Numbered from the stretch's first letter, positions 1-8,472 are shown. The stretch is 64,000 bases of DNA from an uncultured Ruminococcus sp. (GCF_934476685.1 NZ_CAKSNX010000005.1:62001-126000); one strand, 5' to 3'. Notes: generated by a model not told the origin, from the letters alone. A program made the numbers and translations.

Positions 1-542
1 TCAAACTCAAATATTCTCTTGTTAGCCTTGTTGATAACAAGACGCTGCTTCTGATTTCCTCTCTTGTAGAACTCGTCCGACATCATCTGCGCATCTCTTA
101 CACAAACAGGGTCAGGAGTAGTAACGATGAGGATAAGGTCAGAATTTGTAACTATGTCAAATACAGAGCCGTTGATACCTGCGGAGGTGTCAATGATTAT
201 GTATTCAAAATACTTTCTCATTTCCTGAGTGATCTTTTCGATATCCTCAGCCTTCAGCTGTACGAACGGATCGGAAGGTGCGCAAAGTACGCTGAGGTTA
301 GAAGCAAGCTTTACCGTAGTGGTAGCCTTGTAAACATCACAAGTACCCTCAAGAACGTCACCCAGATCGTAAGTTATATTTCCCTGCATACCAAGCATGA
401 TATCCATACATCTCAGACCGAAGTCCAGCTCAATTATAAGGGTTCTGTTACCCTGCTTTGCAAGCGCATATCCGAGGCAGGCGCTGATAGAAGATTTGCC
501 TGTGCCGCCCTTGCCTGAAGTAACTGCAATAATTTTTGACAT
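1..542 (-). CDS. MinD/ParA-type P-loop ATPase, 3' end cut by window edge
   Basis: The reading frame starts at the ATG at 542 and is still open at base 1, giving about 180 residues. A good ribosome binding site (AAAGGAG) lies 8-10 bases upstream. Residues 3-17 read IIAVTSGKGGTGKSS, the deviant Walker A motif of the MinD/ParA/FlhG family. Further on, LIIELDFGLRCMD (about 39-51) matches the switch region, and YIIIDTSAGING (about 115) the Walker B region. Proteins of this family are membrane- or nucleoid-associated positioning ATPases for division-site, plasmid, flagellar or carboxysome-like cargo. No MinC or MinE gene is visible beside it, though the downstream side is outside the window. It is transcribed alone from a promoter about 220 bases upstream, leaving a long leader. 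The class is certain; which member of the family (minD itself or an orphan) cannot be decided from the visible part. Confidence 0.9.
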   Translation of the reverse strand, partial: MSKIIAVTSGKGGTGKSSISACLGYALAKQGNRTLIIELDFGLRCMDIMLGMQGNITYDLGDVLEGTCDVYKATTTVKLASNLSVLCAPSDPFVQLKAEDIEKITQEMRKYFEYIIIDTSAGINGSVFDIVTNSDLILIVTTPDPVCVRDAQMMSDEFYKRGNQKQRLVINKANKRIFEF

Positions 543-758
543 AAACCCATTACTCCTTTCAAATATACATTCCGTCCGTCAAGTCTGAGCCATAAGAACA
601 GACGGAACAAACGAAACATGATAATTCAAAAATGATAAACACCCGCTTTTATAAAAAGCCGATCATACGCTTTCGTCATATGTTTTAACTTTCGTTCATA
701 ACTTCCCCATAGAGGAAGTTCAATTATTCAAAACTCAATATGGTGTTACCTAATATAT

Positions 759-786
759 ATTTTACCACAGATTTTAAAATTGTCAA
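759..786 (-). promoter_or_regulatory. SigA promoter for the MinD-like gene
   Basis: On the minus strand TTGACA (786-781) is followed after 16 bases by TAAAAT (764-759). The predicted mRNA has a leader of about 210 bases, which contains a small hairpin at 701-722 (AACTTCC arms). No known riboswitch was recognised in the leader. Confidence 0.6.
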
Positions 787-968
787 AGCAATTCTTTTAA
801 AAAAGTTTAAAATCGTTAATTCATATTAATTCACTACAAATCTTTTGTTTATAATGCACAAGATACAGTTAATAAAAATCAACAGTTTACATTAAAGCCG
901 GTTCCTCCGCCCGAAAACCTTTTAACAAAAAGCCATATATTAGTTTTCCCCACCGAGGTGAATATAGC

Positions 969-1320
969 GACCCGCCCGAGGACGTGCAGGGGGCAAGCCC
1001 TTGCAGGGGAATGAGCGAGGTAGGCAAGTAAGGGGCAGCCCTCTAGCGGCGGGCTGATCGACCGCTTTGCTTTGTGCGTTTGGTAGTTTGTGATTGCTTT
1101 TTGCTTTGTTTGGTGTTTATAGTTCGTGTGCAAACTTTTAAAGCCGAGATAAGACCTAATCAAACTGAAAAGAGCCAATACAAAATCTTATCAAAGTCGG
1201 TTTAAGTAAAAGCCATATCTCGGTTTCTTCCGAGCACAAAAGTAAAAGACCGTACAGCAGACAGCAAGTTTACCGAGCGTCCCGAATTACCCCGTCCGGG
1301 AGGACCCGCCCGAGGGCAAG
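969..1320 (-). repeat. Dispersed composite repeat, copy A (reverse orientation, internally deleted)
   Basis: This block is the reverse complement of modules seen in the repeat blocks at 3441-4031, 16340-16780 and 29530-30303. It carries the GGGCAAGCCCTTGCAGGGG-type palindrome near 995-1018, the GCAAGTAAGGGGCAGCCCTC stretch near 1024-1043, the TTGCTTTGTGCGTTTGG piece near 1067-1083, and the CTCGGTTTCTTCCGAGCACA piece near 1217-1236. The central GTCGCTCCCGCAGGAGCGA hairpin of the other copies is missing. Open frames across it are not genes. Confidence 0.75.
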
Positions 1321-1382
1321 ACATAATTAAAAAAGTTACACATATATATGTACAAACCTTATAAGGACAAGGAGGACATATT

Positions 1383-1847
1383 ATGTTTATTAAAACTATC
1401 AAGGTCAGAAAACCGAAAATTTTTGCAGCCATTCTTGCCGCCGCAGGCATTATCTGCGCCGTGCTGCTTGTCATCGCAGCTTGCCGACTGTCATCTAAAA
1501 ACGATATCCGTGAGCTGAACAGCGAAACAAAACGTCAGAATTTCCTCACCGAAATGGGCTGGGAAGTTTCCGACGAGTACGACGAGTGCAAGGTCATCAC
1601 TATCCCCGAAGACTTCAACGAGGTCTACCAAAATTATAACAAACTCCAGAAGGAGCAAGGCTTTGACCTCACGAAATTCAAAGGCAAGACCGCCGAAGTC
1701 TATACATATAAAATAAAGAACTACCCCAAGCACGAAAATGAGGAAGGCATCATCTGTAACCTCATCGTCTGCGAGGATCAGCTCATCGGCGGCGACGTGT
1801 GCAGTACCGCCCTCGACGGCTTTATGCAGGGTCTCCGCAAAGGCTGA
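1383..1847 (+). CDS. Membrane-anchored DUF4830-type protein
   Basis: A protein of 154 residues. Residues about 12-34 form a hydrophobic helix after a basic start (KTIKVRKPKIF), so it is anchored by the N terminus with the rest outside. The remainder resembles the DUF4830 family as I know it: NFLTEMGWEVSDE near residue 54, VITIPEDFNEVYQNYNKLQ near 70, then QGFDLTKFKGK and a C-terminal LIGGDVCSTALDGFMQGL. No enzymatic function is known for the family. The start ATG has AAGGAGGA 6-7 bases upstream. It sits alone between a dispersed repeat and the lipid kinase gene, which has its own promoter. Family assignment is from memory of the pattern and was not checked by a search. Confidence 0.8.
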   Translation: MFIKTIKVRKPKIFAAILAAAGIICAVLLVIAACRLSSKNDIRELNSETKRQNFLTEMGWEVSDEYDECKVITIPEDFNEVYQNYNKLQKEQGFDLTKFKGKTAEVYTYKIKNYPKHENEEGIICNLIVCEDQLIGGDVCSTALDGFMQGLRKG

Positions 1848-1886
1848 CCCCCGACCGCAATAACGTACACCAAGCAATAAATTCTA

Positions 1887-1915
1887 TTGACTTTTTTCAA
1901 ACGTTATGGTAAAAT
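1887..1915 (+). promoter_or_regulatory. SigA promoter for lipid kinase gene
   Basis: TTGACT (1887-1892), a 17-base spacer and TAAAAT (1910-1915) lie about 80 bases before the kinase start. Confidence 0.6.
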
Positions 1916-1997
1916 TAAAAGCAGTAAATTGTAAGATCTGTGTATGGACTAAAGGAATATAAAAACTTATAGGAATATGTATAAAGGGGATATTATA

Positions 1998-2981
1998 ATG
2001 AAAAAACTGCTTTTTGTTTTCAATCCCTATGCGGGAAAAGGTCAGATAAGAAATAACCTTTGCGACGTTGTGGATATCTTCACAAAAGGCGGCTACGATA
2101 CCGTAGTCCACCCTACCCAAGCACCCCGTGACGGCTATAATAAAATAGTCACCGAGGGCAGTCAGTACGACCTTATCTGCTGCTGCGGCGGCGACGGCAC
2201 TCTCTCCGAGGCTGTAAAGGCTATGATGACCCTCAATAAAAAAATACCTCTGGGGTATATCCCCGCCGGCTCTACAAATGACGTTGCCCAGTCCCTGAGC
2301 ATACCGAAAAAGATCACCGACTGCGCAAGCTCTATTATGAACGGCACTTTTTTCGACTATGACGTGGGCTGCTTTAACGGCGAGTATTTCGTCTACGTCG
2401 CAGGATTCGGCGCATTCACCGACGTTTCCTACGAAACCCCTCAGAACTATAAAAACATCTTCGGCCACGCAGCCTATGTCGCCGAAGGTCTTAAACGCAT
2501 AAGCAAAATAAGAGGACAGGAAGTCACCGTCGAGCATGACGGCGAAACCATAAGCGGCAACTTTATCCTCGGACTTATCTCCAACACCGTTTCTATCGGC
2601 GGAATGAAAAAGCTTATTGCCGACGGAGTGTGCTTTGACGACGGACTCTTTGAAGTCTGCCTTGTGAAAACGCCGAAAAATATGCTGGAGCTTAACAGCC
2701 TGCTGACAGAAGCTGCGCTGAACAAGCTCACAAACAAGAATTTCGTCACCTTCAAGACCTCTAGGCTCACTATAAAGAGTAAGGAAAGCATAGCATGGAC
2801 GCTTGACGGCGAGTCTGGCGGCAGCCATACAGAAGTCGAGATAATCAATATGAAACAGGCAGTAAGACTGAGAATGCAGTTCAGCGAAATAACCGCCGAG
2901 CAGGAATCCGTCAGACAGTCCGCTATAACGGAGGAGTACCGCCCCGTAGTAATGGAAGATCAGTCTGATATCGAAACCTGA
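1998..2981 (+). CDS. Diacylglycerol/sphingosine kinase family lipid kinase (YegS/DagK/BmrU type)
   Basis: The protein is 327 residues from the ATG at 1998, chosen because AAAGGGGA lies 7-8 bases upstream; an ATG at 1977 lacks such a site. It shows the catalytic-domain signature of the family: FVFNPYAGKG at residues 6-15 and the nucleotide-binding CCGGDGTLSEAV at 62-73, followed by GYIPAGSTNDVAQSL, where the GS/TTNDxA motif of DagK and YegS is plain. The C-terminal half (VYVAGFGAFTDVSYETP, then DDGLFEVCLV and WTLDGESGG) is the usual beta-sandwich part. Such enzymes phosphorylate diacylglycerol or related lipids at the cytoplasmic membrane face and recycle lipid-turnover products. It is a single-gene unit closed by a strong terminator. 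The exact lipid substrate cannot be read from the sequence. Confidence 0.92.
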   Translation: MKKLLFVFNPYAGKGQIRNNLCDVVDIFTKGGYDTVVHPTQAPRDGYNKIVTEGSQYDLICCCGGDGTLSEAVKAMMTLNKKIPLGYIPAGSTNDVAQSLSIPKKITDCASSIMNGTFFDYDVGCFNGEYFVYVAGFGAFTDVSYETPQNYKNIFGHAAYVAEGLKRISKIRGQEVTVEHDGETISGNFILGLISNTVSIGGMKKLIADGVCFDDGLFEVCLVKTPKNMLELNSLLTEAALNKLTNKNFVTFKTSRLTIKSKESIAWTLDGESGGSHTEVEIINMKQAVRLRMQFSEITAEQESVRQSAITEEYRPVVMEDQSDIET

Positions 2982-3022
2982 AAAGACCAAAAGTGAAAAA
3001 TAAAAAATGACCGAAAAAAAGC

Positions 3023-3056
3023 GGAACGATGCAATAAAACATCGTTCCGTTTTTTG
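3023..3056. terminator. Bidirectional terminator between lipid kinase gene and rnpB
   Basis: The arms GGAACGATG (3023-3031) and CATCGTTCC (3040-3048) form a 9-bp stem. It is followed by GTTTTTTG on the plus strand and by a T-rich run (GCTTTTTTTCGG) on the minus strand, so it can end both convergent transcripts. Confidence 0.85.
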
Positions 3057-3400
3057 TGACCAGACCTGTAAGCCGAGTTTTGTCGAGTACGGTAATCTAT
3101 CTACTCCGTGCGTCGCCGCACGGCTCTAGCCACCTATGATCTGCGGTCTGACGAGCAGCCATTGACCGTTAGACCACCATTGGTGTTGCATCGGATAAGG
3201 TTTACATGGCAGCGTCATCACTGACGCTCCGGTGAGCTCTTACCTCGCCTTTCCACCCTTACCGAAATAAATCGGCGGTATATCTCTGCTGCACTAGCTC
3301 GGAGGTCGCCCTCGGCTGACGTTATCAGCTATCCTGCTCTGTGATGCTCGGACTTTCCTCATAAACATAAAACGTTCACGCTACCGTACAGTCTGCTCAC
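3056..3400 (-). ncRNA. rnpB: RNase P RNA (A-type)
   Basis: Read on the minus strand this region has the conserved RNase P RNA landmarks in order: GAGGAAAGTCCGAGC near the 5' end (CR I), AGGTAAGAGCTCACCGG, AACCTTATCCGATGCAA, and AGATAGATTACC with ACAAAACTCGGCTTACAG near the 3' end (CR V region). The two ends can pair as helix P1 (GTGAGCAGAC with GTCTGGTCAC, one mismatch), which fixes the limits to within a few bases. About 345 nt is a normal length. It is the catalytic RNA that trims the 5' leader from pre-tRNAs, working with RnpA. A perfect SigA promoter sits directly upstream. Confidence 0.95.
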
Positions 3401-3407
3401 AAAAAAG

Positions 3408-3436
3408 ATTATACCACACCCAAAATCATTTGTCAA
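3408..3436 (-). promoter_or_regulatory. Consensus SigA promoter of rnpB
   Basis: On the minus strand TTGACA (3436-3431), 17 bases, TATAAT (3413-3408). All twelve bases match consensus, and the -10 ends about 8 bases before the predicted 5' end of the RNA. Confidence 0.9.
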
Positions 3437-3440
3437 CGGT

Positions 3441-4031
3441 CCTCTGTCCTCGGGCGGACGGCTCGGTTCGCTACGCTCGACAAGCTCGCTGTCTGCGGTC
3501 GGGGCTTTTACATAGCGCTCGGAAGAAACCAAGATATGTCTTTTACTGAAACACACTTTGATAAGGTCTTGTATCGGCACTTTTCAATTTGATGCGGTCT
3601 ATTGTGGATTTCCTCTCAATGTTTCCGTAGGGGCGACCTGCGGTCGCCCGCTTATCCCAACTTCGCTAAACCAACTTCTTATCCCAACTTTGTCACAATC
3701 TTATCTCGGCTTTTCACGCTCGCACACAAACCACCAAACGCACAAAGCAAGTTTTAGGATCAACCCCTTTTACAAAAGGGGTTGCAGGGGCTCAAAGGGG
3801 GCAGCGCCCCTTTGTCGCTCCCGCAGGAGCGAAATCCCCCACAGCGTGAGCTCCGCATAGGGTGAATTTGAAAATAGTCCAGCGGACTGTTTTCAAAGAG
3901 GGGCATGCCCTGCGATAGAGGGCTGCCCCTTACTTGCCTACCGCACTCATTCCCCTGCAAGGGCTTGCCCCTTGCACGTTCTCGAGCGGACGGCTCGGTT
4001 AGGAACACTCGCCAAACTCCCCCAAAACACA
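3441..4031 (+). repeat. Dispersed composite repeat, copy B (alpha-beta-gamma)
   Basis: Three modules can be told apart by comparison with the other copies. Alpha (about 3470-3560) has the AAGCTCGCTGTCTGC and CTCGGAAGAAACC pieces. Beta (3627-3654) is the palindrome GTAGGGGCGACCTGCGGTCG. Gamma (about 3730-4020) has CGCACAAAGCAAGTTTTAGG, then the hairpins AGCGCCCCTTTGTCGCTCC, CCCGCAGGAGCGAAATCCCC and GCAAGGGCTTGCCCCTTGC. No protein-coding frame with a ribosome binding site was found inside; the block is rich in nested inverted repeats. Confidence 0.8.
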
Positions 4032-4093
4032 AAAAAGCCGCATTTTCACAGCGGCTCTTTTATGTTTGATTTTTAATTGTTAAAACGGTATCT

Positions 4094-4519
4094 CTACTTC
4101 TGTTGCCATGTCATCACATAATCTTTTTCACCGGTAGCATTATCCAAGCCTTCGTCCTGAATTTCAAAACCCTCTCTCTGGTAAAAAGATATCGCCCGTG
4201 TGTTTTGCTTATATACGTTTAATCGTAATTTAGGCTTTCTATCTTTTGCATGATCCAGCAAAAACTTGCCTATGCCCTGCGACTGCTTTTCGTCAGAAAC
4301 AAAGATCCCTTCAATATATTCGCCGCTCAAGCCTATAAAACCGTGTATCTCTTTATCATCTTCATACACATAAACTTCTGCCTGCGATAGCATTTCTTTC
4401 ACTAATTCAAAATTACTTTTCCAGTATCGAGCAGGAATAAAATAATGTGCTTTTAAATTGGTGTCTAACCATATATCAGCGACCCTGTTTATATCTGTTT
4501 TCCTTAACTCTCTTATCAT
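4094..4519 (-). CDS. GNAT family N-acetyltransferase (YjaB-like)
   Basis: A protein of 141 residues from the ATG at 4519, which has GGAGAG 7 bases upstream; a frame extension to 4555 has no such site. The acetyl-CoA binding motif A is visible as GIFVSDEKQSQGIGKFLLDHA around residues 72-92 (Q/RxxGxG/A pattern), followed by LRLNVYKQNTRAISFYQREGF, the usual NxxAxxFYxxxGF segment of motif B. The N terminus MIRELRKTDINRVADIWLDTN is typical for YjaB-type members. It is the last gene of the hpt-permease operon, 37 bases after the permease stop. The acceptor substrate is unknown. Confidence 0.88.
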   Translation of the reverse strand: MIRELRKTDINRVADIWLDTNLKAHYFIPARYWKSNFELVKEMLSQAEVYVYEDDKEIHGFIGLSGEYIEGIFVSDEKQSQGIGKFLLDHAKDRKPKLRLNVYKQNTRAISFYQREGFEIQDEGLDNATGEKDYVMTWQQK

Positions 4520-4556
4520 AACGTTCTCTCCGCAAAATCCCTGTTTACCCCTCACA

Positions 4557-5921
4557 TCACAAGAAAATATACTTCAGCACGAACAATACCGCCAGTACAT
4601 ACATCAAAGGCTTTATCTCCTTTGACTTTCCGCAGATAAGATTTATCACAACGTATGAAATAACTCCAATGGATATGCCCTCCGAAATGCTGTAAAACAG
4701 CGGCATGGAAATTATGCATAAGTATGCAGGTATCGCAGATGTGTAATCTTCGTCCGCAAAGCTTATGTCCGTTATCGAGGTTATCATAAGAAATCCTACC
4801 ATTATAAGCGCAGGCGCCGTCGCAAATGACGGTACAGATGTGAATATCGGCGCAAAGAACATTGAGATAAGGAAAAGTACTCCCGTCGATATGGTCGAAA
4901 GTCCTGTCCTGCCTCCTGCCGCTACTCCTGCCGATGACTCAACAAATGTCGTTGTGGTGGAAGTTCCCAGTACAGCTCCCGCCGTCGTCGCAGCTGCGTC
5001 TGCAAGCAGCGCAGGCTTTATGTTCGGCAGCCTGCCCTCTTCATCAAGCATTCCCGCTTTGGAGCTTACTCCGATAAGTACCCCCAGCGTGTCAAAAAGG
5101 TCTACGAACAGGAACGAGAATATGACTACTATAAAATTGAATATTCCCACACTGCCAAGATCAGCCTTGAAACATTGTCCGAAAGTTTCCCCAAGCTTTG
5201 AAAAATCCGTCATGTGCATTGACGGGAAAAGCGTGTAAAATCCTGCCTCAGCGTCAGGTACATATAACCCGATAAGCTGACATATCATTCCCAGCACCCA
5301 TGTTCCCAGTATGCCTATGAGTATTGAGCCCTTTACATTCTTTATATAAAGTATCGCCGTCAGAAATACTCCTATGACCGCCAGTAAAGCGGATATTCCC
5401 GCCGTGTTGAAATTCTCCGTAAAGCTAGTCATAGCCACAAGCGTCCTGTCGCTGTTTGTGCATATGCCGCAGTTCTGTAATCCTATGAACGCAATGTATA
5501 TTCCTATTCCCACCGATACAGCCTTTTTCAGCTGCGCAGGTATAGCGTTGAATATAGCCTCACGCACATTCGTCAGCGAAAGTATTATGAATACTATTCC
5601 CTCTATGAATACCGCCAGCAGTGCTACCTGCCATGAGTATCCGTAGTTGTCTACTACCGTGTACGCAAAAAATGCGTTCAGTCCCATTCCCGCCGAAAGC
5701 GCAAAAGGCAGATTTGCCATAAATCCCATGCAGGCACAGCCTATCCCCGATGCTATGCAGGTCGCCAGCAGTACCGCCGTAGAGTCCATTCCCGTTGATG
5801 AAAGTATGCTCGGATTTACCGCAAGAATGTATGCCATGGTCATAAACGTTGTTATGCCCGCCATTATCTCCGTCCTTACGTTAGTGCCGTTCTCTTTCAG
5901 CTTAAAGATCTTTTCAAACAT
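4557..5921 (-). CDS. Guanine/hypoxanthine permease, AzgA/PbuG-type NCS2 transporter
   Basis: A polytopic membrane protein of 454 residues. The N-terminal motif GTNVRTEIMAGITTFMTMAY (residues 12-31) and TTTTFVESSAGVAAGGRTGL (about 318-338) are hallmarks of the AzgA branch of the NCS2 family (PbuG, PbuO, AdeP/PurP), proton-coupled importers of guanine, hypoxanthine or adenine. FVDLFDTLGVLIGV, a further family motif, precedes it. About 12 hydrophobic segments can be counted. The gene follows hpt by 35 bases on the same strand, so the cell imports hypoxanthine or guanine and converts it at once to IMP or GMP. The predicted purine substrate is supported by this neighbour; the exact preference is not certain. 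Confidence 0.93.
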   Translation of the reverse strand: MFEKIFKLKENGTNVRTEIMAGITTFMTMAYILAVNPSILSSTGMDSTAVLLATCIASGIGCACMGFMANLPFALSAGMGLNAFFAYTVVDNYGYSWQVALLAVFIEGIVFIILSLTNVREAIFNAIPAQLKKAVSVGIGIYIAFIGLQNCGICTNSDRTLVAMTSFTENFNTAGISALLAVIGVFLTAILYIKNVKGSILIGILGTWVLGMICQLIGLYVPDAEAGFYTLFPSMHMTDFSKLGETFGQCFKADLGSVGIFNFIVVIFSFLFVDLFDTLGVLIGVSSKAGMLDEEGRLPNIKPALLADAAATTAGAVLGTSTTTTFVESSAGVAAGGRTGLSTISTGVLFLISMFFAPIFTSVPSFATAPALIMVGFLMITSITDISFADEDYTSAIPAYLCIISMPLFYSISEGISIGVISYVVINLICGKSKEIKPLMYVLAVLFVLKYIFL

Positions 5922-5956
5922 ATCTTGTATTTTTCTCCTTGATAAACTCCATAAAA

Positions 5957-6514
5957 TTACTTTTCAGCCTGTCCCTCAGGATCGTATTCAGCTATGTACG
6001 GCAGATTTCTGTACATCTCTCCGCAGTCAAGTCCGTATCCGATAACAAAAAGATCAGGTATAGTGAAAAGCGAGCGGTCAGCCTTCAGATCCACAAGCCT
6101 CCTGTCAGGCTTGTCCAGCAGCGTTACCACCTTCAGCGAAAGAGGGTTTCTCGCCTTCAGCAGCTTTATAACGTCCGCCAGCGTCCTTCCCGTGTCAATA
6201 ATGTCCTCTGCGATTATAACGTGATACTTGCTTATGTCCTGCGCAAGATCCATAGTGATGTTTACTATTCCCGAAGATGACGTGCCGTTGTAATAGCTCT
6301 GAGCGCACATAAAACCTATCTCGCAAGGTATGTCCACCGCCCTGCAAAGGTCCGCCATAAATACGAACGCACCCTTGAGAATGCTTACGATAAGCAGCGG
6401 CTTGCCCTCATATTCACGGCTTATGTCCGCACCGACCTCAGCTATCTTGCTGTCGATCTCTTCCTTTGTTATCAATACTCTCTTGATCTTGCCTCTGTAC
6501 TCTGTGCTGTTCAT
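5957..6514 (-). CDS. hpt: Hypoxanthine(-guanine) phosphoribosyltransferase
   Basis: The enzyme joins hypoxanthine or guanine to PRPP to give IMP or GMP (purine salvage, cytoplasm). It has 185 residues from the ATG at 6514, chosen because a GAGGTTGGGAG site lies just upstream and because homologues begin near here. The PRPP-binding loop VIIAEDIIDTGRTL at about 99-112 is textbook, and VSILKGAFVFMADL near 43-56 is the conserved KG(S/A) segment. The C-terminal region with DLFVIGYGLDCGEMYRNLPY is also standard. It leads an operon with the purine permease and a GNAT gene. No purine riboswitch was found upstream; a near-consensus SigA promoter is. Confidence 0.95.
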   Translation of the reverse strand: MNSTEYRGKIKRVLITKEEIDSKIAEVGADISREYEGKPLLIVSILKGAFVFMADLCRAVDIPCEIGFMCAQSYYNGTSSSGIVNITMDLAQDISKYHVIIAEDIIDTGRTLADVIKLLKARNPLSLKVVTLLDKPDRRLVDLKADRSLFTIPDLFVIGYGLDCGEMYRNLPYIAEYDPEGQAEK

Positions 6515-6609
6515 ACTCCCAACCTCACTTGAAATTTTGATATGTAAATTATAAAAAATAAATGCTGCACAAAGCCACAATATTTCCCCCTGTGCAGACC
6601 GTTTAATAT

Positions 6610-6638
6610 ATTTTACCCTACTTTTATCCTAAAGTCAA
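6610..6638 (-). promoter_or_regulatory. SigA promoter of the hpt operon
   Basis: On the minus strand TTGACT (6638-6633), a 17-base spacer and TAAAAT (6615-6610). The leader of about 95 bases contains a CTGCACA...TGTGCAG hairpin (6565-6598). The remaining intergenic stretch up to 6958 is AT-rich and shows nothing else I can name. Confidence 0.6.
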
Positions 6639-6958
6639 TTATTTCAGTAAATTCCCATAAAATTTTCACTATGAGCAAAAACTTTGTTAATTTTCCATTG
6701 CCATTCTGTGTCAAAATTGCTTACTTTCATCTTCCATACCCTTGAAAATTGTCCTATTCAGACAAAATATTTTTTAAATTTTCAAATCATATATACATTA
6801 TGTAACATTCTGCCCCCAAACACAGCCGTAATTTACCAAAACCGCTTAAGATATTTTTAAGAAAAACCTATAAAAGAATTTAAGCAAATGATGATATAAT
6901 ACAACTCGTGTTAAAAATAAAGAATAAAAAGATATGAACAAAAAAGGAGATACAAAAA

Positions 6959-8461
6959 ATGAATGCCATAGGAAAACTGATAAACGGCGGCTTTACGCTG
7001 TTTTTCGGTCTGATAATAATACTTGCGCTGGGCGGAGCAAGCTTTCATATAAGCGAAAGCCGCTTTGTTTCCGTAAGCCTTGTCCTGCTGCTCGCCATAG
7101 CCGCTTTCGGACTCTTCCTGCTTACAGGAAAGCTTGAAAAATATTTCGCCAATAAATTCGGCAGCGATAAAAAGAAATACCGTACCGCCTTTGTGATAAT
7201 GACCCTCTTTCTCATCGCCGTCCAGACCGCCGTCGCAGTCTTTACAGATTTCACCCCAAAGAATGACCTTTCCTATCTCTGTCAGGGCGCAGAAAACGTC
7301 CTGCGTAACGGCGCAGACCACCTCTATGACGGACTTCCCCAGCGCCACCAGCACTATTTCGCCGTCTATCCAAATAACCATATGCTCTATCTTATTATCC
7401 TTGCCCTTTATAAAATAGAGTTTGCCCTCACAGGGAATATAACGAACTTCCTCCCCATAGCTGTAAACATCATCGGACTTGATATCTCCTATATCCTTAT
7501 GTATAAGTCCGCCAAGCTTATCTATTCCCCCGAAAAGGCCCTCACCTGCGCAGTAAAAGGACTGCTGTTCACTCCCCTTTTCACCTATTCGCAGATATTC
7601 TATACCGACTCCATATCCATGCCATGGCTTACCGCCGCAGTGTATGTCTACCTTAAATGGAGAAAGTCCTCCGACGCATATAACGCTCATAACTCAGAAG
7701 ATAATATTAATAATAGTATAAATAATAAAGGAAGCAGAAGATCCTATATCCTCCGCTCCTGCCTCTATCTCCTCCTCTGCGGAATTTTCACCGCCATAGC
7801 ATATAAGATAAAAGGCAGCAACGCTATCCTCCTCCCCGCAATTTTCCTCGACCTTATCTTCCGCAGAAAAGGCATAGTGAAAAAGTTTGCCCCCACCGCC
7901 ACCATCGCAGCAGTTTTCTGCCTGTCCTGCCTGCTCCTCAGCACCCTCGTGAACAGCGTCCTAAAGATCGACAAAAACGAGCTTTATGACTATGAGTTCC
8001 CCCTTATCCATTGGGTAATGATGAGCGCCGACGGAAACGGCGGATATAACGTCAATGACTTCTACTATACCAAAAGCTATAAAGGCTACGACCATAAAGT
8101 CAGCGCCGATATCACCCGTCTGAGCGATAAAATATCCGAACAGGGCGCAGGAGGCTTTGCCGCCCACCTCGCATATAAAGCCTCCTATACATGGAAAAAC
8201 GGCGGCTATATGGCTGACTATTACCTTGACTCCGCTGTCTTTCATAATAAAGTCTTCTATATCATAACCGCCCTCTGCCATTTCACCCTGCTCTTCTCCG
8301 TCCTCAGCTCCTTCGCCGCAAAAGTCCGTTCAAAAACCGATGTCATAGCAGACAACTTTGTGCTTAAACTTATGTTCATCGGCATAACAGTTTTCCTGCT
8401 TATCTGGGAAGCACGCTGCCGCTACCTCGTCAGCTTCTTCATGCTCTTCCCGCTCCTCTAA
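6959..8461 (+). CDS. Polytopic membrane protein, probable GT-C-type glycosyltransferase
   Basis: A protein of 500 residues with about ten hydrophobic segments. Features that resemble GT-C (GT39/PMT-like) enzymes are an acidic motif in the first outer loop (DFTPKNDLSYLCQGAENV, about 97-114), a long loop with PNNHMLYLIILALYK, a YTDSISMPWL segment and a C-terminal ARCRYLVSFFMLFPLL. These enzymes move sugars from lipid carriers to outside acceptors. An odd low-complexity insert rich in Asn and Ser (about residues 240-262, HNSEDNINNSINNKGS) sits in a cytoplasmic loop. Alternative: a wall-teichoic or surface polysaccharide membrane protein without enzyme activity. The gene stands alone, with GGAG about 11 bases before the ATG. 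Confidence 0.7.
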   Translation: MNAIGKLINGGFTLFFGLIIILALGGASFHISESRFVSVSLVLLLAIAAFGLFLLTGKLEKYFANKFGSDKKKYRTAFVIMTLFLIAVQTAVAVFTDFTPKNDLSYLCQGAENVLRNGADHLYDGLPQRHQHYFAVYPNNHMLYLIILALYKIEFALTGNITNFLPIAVNIIGLDISYILMYKSAKLIYSPEKALTCAVKGLLFTPLFTYSQIFYTDSISMPWLTAAVYVYLKWRKSSDAYNAHNSEDNINNSINNKGSRRSYILRSCLYLLLCGIFTAIAYKIKGSNAILLPAIFLDLIFRRKGIVKKFAPTATIAAVFCLSCLLLSTLVNSVLKIDKNELYDYEFPLIHWVMMSADGNGGYNVNDFYYTKSYKGYDHKVSADITRLSDKISEQGAGGFAAHLAYKASYTWKNGGYMADYYLDSAVFHNKVFYIITALCHFTLLFSVLSSFAAKVRSKTDVIADNFVLKLMFIGITVFLLIWEARCRYLVSFFMLFPLL

Positions 8462-8472
8462 TTTAATAACAA

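Noticed and set aside
879..1474. Open frames of 90-99 residues over repeat copy A and opposite the DUF4830 gene
   Set aside because: They lie over the dispersed repeat or antisense to a real gene, lack ribosome sites, and their translations are low-complexity (Pro, Arg, Cys-rich).
1884..2990. A 368-residue minus-strand frame opposite the lipid kinase gene
   Set aside because: The plus-strand frame has the full DagK motifs, a promoter and a ribosome site; the antisense frame is a mirror effect of codon bias.
3558..4032. Frames of 90-100 residues in repeat copy B
   Set aside because: The same DNA occurs in non-coding position elsewhere in the window with frame-breaking changes, so no protein is selected.
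6515..6700. Purine riboswitch before hpt and the purine permease
   Set aside because: No G-box core (TATA...CTACC) was found; only a plain SigA promoter and a small hairpin.
6911..7690. A 259-residue minus-strand frame within the membrane protein gene
   Set aside because: It is antisense to a gene with clear transmembrane pattern and ribosome site and shows no recognisable motif.
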